Below are positions 6,271 through 8,023 of a DNA stretch of 8,023 nucleotides, in pieces. Positions within the stretch are counted from its first letter, which is position 1. Each line of letters begins with the position of its first letter. Source of the DNA: Nitrososphaeraceae archaeon (GTDB taxonomy: Archaea > Thermoproteota > Nitrososphaeria > Nitrososphaerales > Nitrososphaeraceae); NCBI GenBank assembly GCA_025937665.1, contig JAICQW010000080.1, positions 1 to 8,023 on the forward strand, given 5' to 3'. The translations under genes and the position numbers were made by a program. Under the pieces are notes generated by a model. The model did not search any database and was not told where the DNA came from. It saw only the letters and a program-made list of their open reading frames with translations.

Positions 6271-7239
6271 TCAAATACCCTTAATACCCTGTGCAACAAG
6301 CACGGAGTAACATCCAAGTCCGCATTGTTCACATATGGGTTTCAGTCCCTTTGAGTCAGAACTTCCTATACAACATGGCTGTTTGGTCCTCCCTTTGTGG
6401 TCTAAAGAAAGTATTGCCCAGGAGGGACATTGGATCGGAGTAGTCCCGCTGCCACCCCAATTTCCTTTCATTAAGGAAATCTGTTTCTCTGTGTTAACTA
6501 TGTAGTCCGGATATTTTTTCCTGATTGCAATTATATTATCGACTACGTCATTTCTTGTTTCTCCAAAAGGTAACCATAACGGATCATTTGCCATAAAGGG
6601 CGTATGAAATTGAAATCCAATCTTGTTAATTTTACCTTTCCATTCTTCAATTAAATCTGTGACTGTATTATAGTTCAATGAATTTATCGTCATACTTAAC
6701 CAAATGTCTTTCCAAGCTGGTTTCCCTTTTCGAGGGGGGCCAGATATGTATTCCATAATGGTATTACGCGTCTTGGCATAGGAGCCTTGACCCCTTATGC
6801 TATCGTGGACCTTTTCTGTCCCATCAAGTGATACCCAGTAAAAATACAGATCATCAAACCTTTTTAGTGGAAAAGTGCCGTTTGTTACTACGCATACCCT
6901 ACCAGGCATTTCTTGGCAGAATACATCAATAACGTCAGGTCGCATTGTTGGCTCACCGCCCACGAGGGTAACGCCAAAAAGACGTTGTTTTTTGAAAGTA
7001 TTCTTTATTATCGATCTCCATTCTTCAGCACTTAATTCATCATTTTCATCTTCTCTATTAAGCCACCAATAGCAATGGGTACAGTGTAGATTGCAGACGT
7101 TTATTATATCCGCAGAGCCGTACAATTCCCTTTTCTTGTGGAATAATCTAATATCGATAATATTTCTAAAAAACGTCATATAAAAAGGAAATTCACGCAT
7201 TATATCAGTTATGCCACGTCCATAAACAAGGTCTACCAT
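6271..7239 (-). CDS. Radical SAM protein with Cys-rich, SPASM-like C-terminus
   Basis: A 322-residue radical SAM enzyme. The iron-sulfur motif CNLHCTHC supplies C49, C53 and C56 (CxxxCxxC). The SAM-binding GGEP sits at 94-97, VTNGT at 118-122 and WVSLDG at 135-140. The C-terminal region carries C271 (QCPSW), C289/C290 (QPCCIG) and C303, C306 and C310 (PICEQCGLGC), enough to hold an auxiliary iron-sulfur cluster as in SPASM or related enzymes. Such proteins cut SAM to a 5'-deoxyadenosyl radical and modify peptides, lipids or small molecules. I cannot assign the substrate: no precursor peptide gene, quinohemoprotein or hopanoid gene is adjacent. The N-terminal ~40 residues before the core are basic and aromatic, which could favour a membrane-associated substrate; that is inference. 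ATG at 7239 is a good start, in an A/T-rich TATA-like context (TTTAATTATTATATTTAA upstream). Confidence 0.88.
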   Translation of the reverse strand: MVDLVYGRGITDIMREFPFYMTFFRNIIDIRLFHKKRELYGSADIINVCNLHCTHCYWWLNREDENDELSAEEWRSIIKNTFKKQRLFGVTLVGGEPTMRPDVIDVFCQEMPGRVCVVTNGTFPLKRFDDLYFYWVSLDGTEKVHDSIRGQGSYAKTRNTIMEYISGPPRKGKPAWKDIWLSMTINSLNYNTVTDLIEEWKGKINKIGFQFHTPFMANDPLWLPFGETRNDVVDNIIAIRKKYPDYIVNTEKQISLMKGNWGGSGTTPIQCPSWAILSLDHKGRTKQPCCIGSSDSKGLKPICEQCGLGCYSVLVAQGIKGI

Positions 7240-7332
7240 AGTTTAAAATATTAAATATAATAATTAAAGTTATTGCGTGACCCATTATAAGACGATTAAC
7301 CTTTTTATGGATTCATATTTGAGTAACGGGCA

Positions 7333-7348
7333 TGCATCATAAAATGCA
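7333..7348. repeat. Short inverted repeat in the divergent promoter region
   Basis: TGCAT and ATGCA flank CATAAA between the radical SAM gene and the ETF gene. A perfect 5-bp dyad with a 6-base gap could be an operator for either divergent promoter. Such dyads also occur by chance, and the rest of the intergenic region (7240-7434) shows no other structure apart from A/T-rich promoter-like tracts. Confidence 0.2.
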
Positions 7349-7400
7349 ACGAGTAAATTCCTACGATCTCTATGATAGTGGTAAATTCCGTAAAATCAAG

Positions 7401-7409
7401 AATTATATT
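7401..7409 (+). promoter_or_regulatory. TATA-like box for the ETF beta gene
   Basis: AATTATATT lies with its centre about 30 bases before the TTG at 7435. This predicts a leaderless or near-leaderless transcript and supports the TTG start, since an in-frame stop (TGA, 7414-7416) lies between the box and the start codon. Confidence 0.42.
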
Positions 7410-7434
7410 GAGATGACCTGTAATCAAGCAAGAT

Positions 7435-8023
7435 TTGTTAAACGTTGCTGTTATCATTAAATTAGAACCTGATTTTTCAGAAGGGAATGTTAGTTACAAT
7501 TCTGATGGTACCCTAAATAGGGCGGAGACGAAAAATATTCTTGGCCCACACAGCGCTGTTGCATGCAACGCAGCTTTTTACTGTAAGGTAAGATATGGTG
7601 CACATGTTTCTATTGGTACTATGGGACCACCCATCGCAGAATCTGCACTTAAGCAGGCTCAAATATTGAGCGATGCTGAAGAACTCAATTTGTACAGCGA
7701 TAGGATGTTCGCAGGTGCAGATACACTCGCTACAGCTGAAGTACTTAAGAATGGAATTGGAAAAATGTTCGGAGGAAATAAAATTGATATTGTATTTTCG
7801 GGACATAGAGCTTCTGACGGTGAAACTGGTCAAACAGGCCCACAAACTGCATGGAAACTAGGGTATACCTTTCTTGGCAATGTAATAGATTTTGAAATTG
7901 ACGTAGAGAGAAAAGTGGTAATTGCAAAAAGAGTGATTTCTCTTCAGGGGATGGATATCATCGTTGAAGAAATTGAGTCTCCTTTGCCTGTCTTTATAAC
8001 CATTGATCCTTCATACAGGTCAA
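7435..8023 (+). CDS. etfB: Electron transfer flavoprotein beta subunit, 5' part
   Basis: The frame runs off the right edge after 196 complete codons of an expected ~250-260. The product opens with LNVAVIIKLEPD, the usual ETF-beta first strand and KxxPD loop, here with E in place of the common V or T. It continues with LGPHSAVACNAAF, HVSIGTMGPPIAESALKQAQILSDAEELNLYSDRMFAGADTLATAEVL and FSGHRASDGETGQTGPQTAWKLGYTFLGNV, the well-conserved core that contacts AMP or FAD. With the alpha subunit it forms a soluble FAD carrier that takes electrons from acyl-CoA or other dehydrogenases and passes them to a quinone oxidoreductase, or bifurcates them in FixABCX systems. The alpha subunit gene would be expected next. 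TTG at 7435 is chosen because an in-frame TGA lies 18 bases upstream and no ATG precedes the conserved start of the protein. Confidence 0.92.
   Translation, partial: MLNVAVIIKLEPDFSEGNVSYNSDGTLNRAETKNILGPHSAVACNAAFYCKVRYGAHVSIGTMGPPIAESALKQAQILSDAEELNLYSDRMFAGADTLATAEVLKNGIGKMFGGNKIDIVFSGHRASDGETGQTGPQTAWKLGYTFLGNVIDFEIDVERKVVIAKRVISLQGMDIIVEEIESPLPVFITIDPSYRS

Noticed and set aside
7332..7463. Short plus-strand ORF of about 43 codons beginning MHHKMQRVNSYD
   Set aside because: It overlaps the promoter and first codons of the ETF gene in another frame and shows no recognisable feature.
7513..7927. Open frames antisense to or out of frame with the ETF gene (7513-7845 minus, 7673-7861 plus, 7745-7927 minus)
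   Set aside because: The ETF beta reading frame is strongly conserved across this whole stretch, so these are shadows.

Overview
The window looks archaeal. It is AT-rich, and several genes appear to begin at TTG roughly 25-30 bases downstream of an A/T-rich TATA-like box, with no Shine-Dalgarno sequence between. That is the pattern of archaeal leaderless transcripts. A one-finger C2H2 protein and a small basic protein ending in a TRGPYRKS-like tail also fit an archaeon. My best guess is a heterotrophic Nitrososphaeria/Thaumarchaeota-like or Thermoplasmata-like lineage. There is no rRNA or other diagnostic marker, so the rank is inference.

Layout. Positions 2-571 (+) hold the 3' end of a sugar-type (MalK/UgpC-like) ABC ATPase with its TOBE domain, followed by an oligo-T stretch. 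A VOC-fold protein follows at 690-1094 (+). A small, very basic protein is proposed at 1228-1416 (-), and about 325 bases without a convincing gene come next. A pyridine nucleotide-disulfide oxidoreductase of the dihydrolipoamide dehydrogenase/mycothione reductase type lies at 1764-3170 (-) with its own TATA box.

The centre of the window is a tight minus-strand operon, read from 5195 down to 3284: a UbiE/MenG-like methyltransferase, a UbiA-like membrane protein whose ATG directly follows the methyltransferase stop codon, and a UbiC/DUF98-like chorismate lyase homologue. Together they resemble the steps that form an aromatic ring from chorismate, prenylate it and methylate it, so the operon may make a respiratory quinone or another prenylated aromatic compound.

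Beyond a gene-free stretch of about 0.4 kb lie an unrecognised small protein (5609-5917, +), a convergent single C2H2 zinc-finger protein (5932-6120, -) and a radical SAM enzyme with a Cys-rich C-terminus (6271-7239, -). The window ends inside an electron transfer flavoprotein beta subunit (7435 onward, +), which starts at TTG. ETF normally passes electrons to the quinone pool, so it fits loosely with the putative quinone operon. No CRISPR array, insertion sequence, tRNA or rRNA was recognised.
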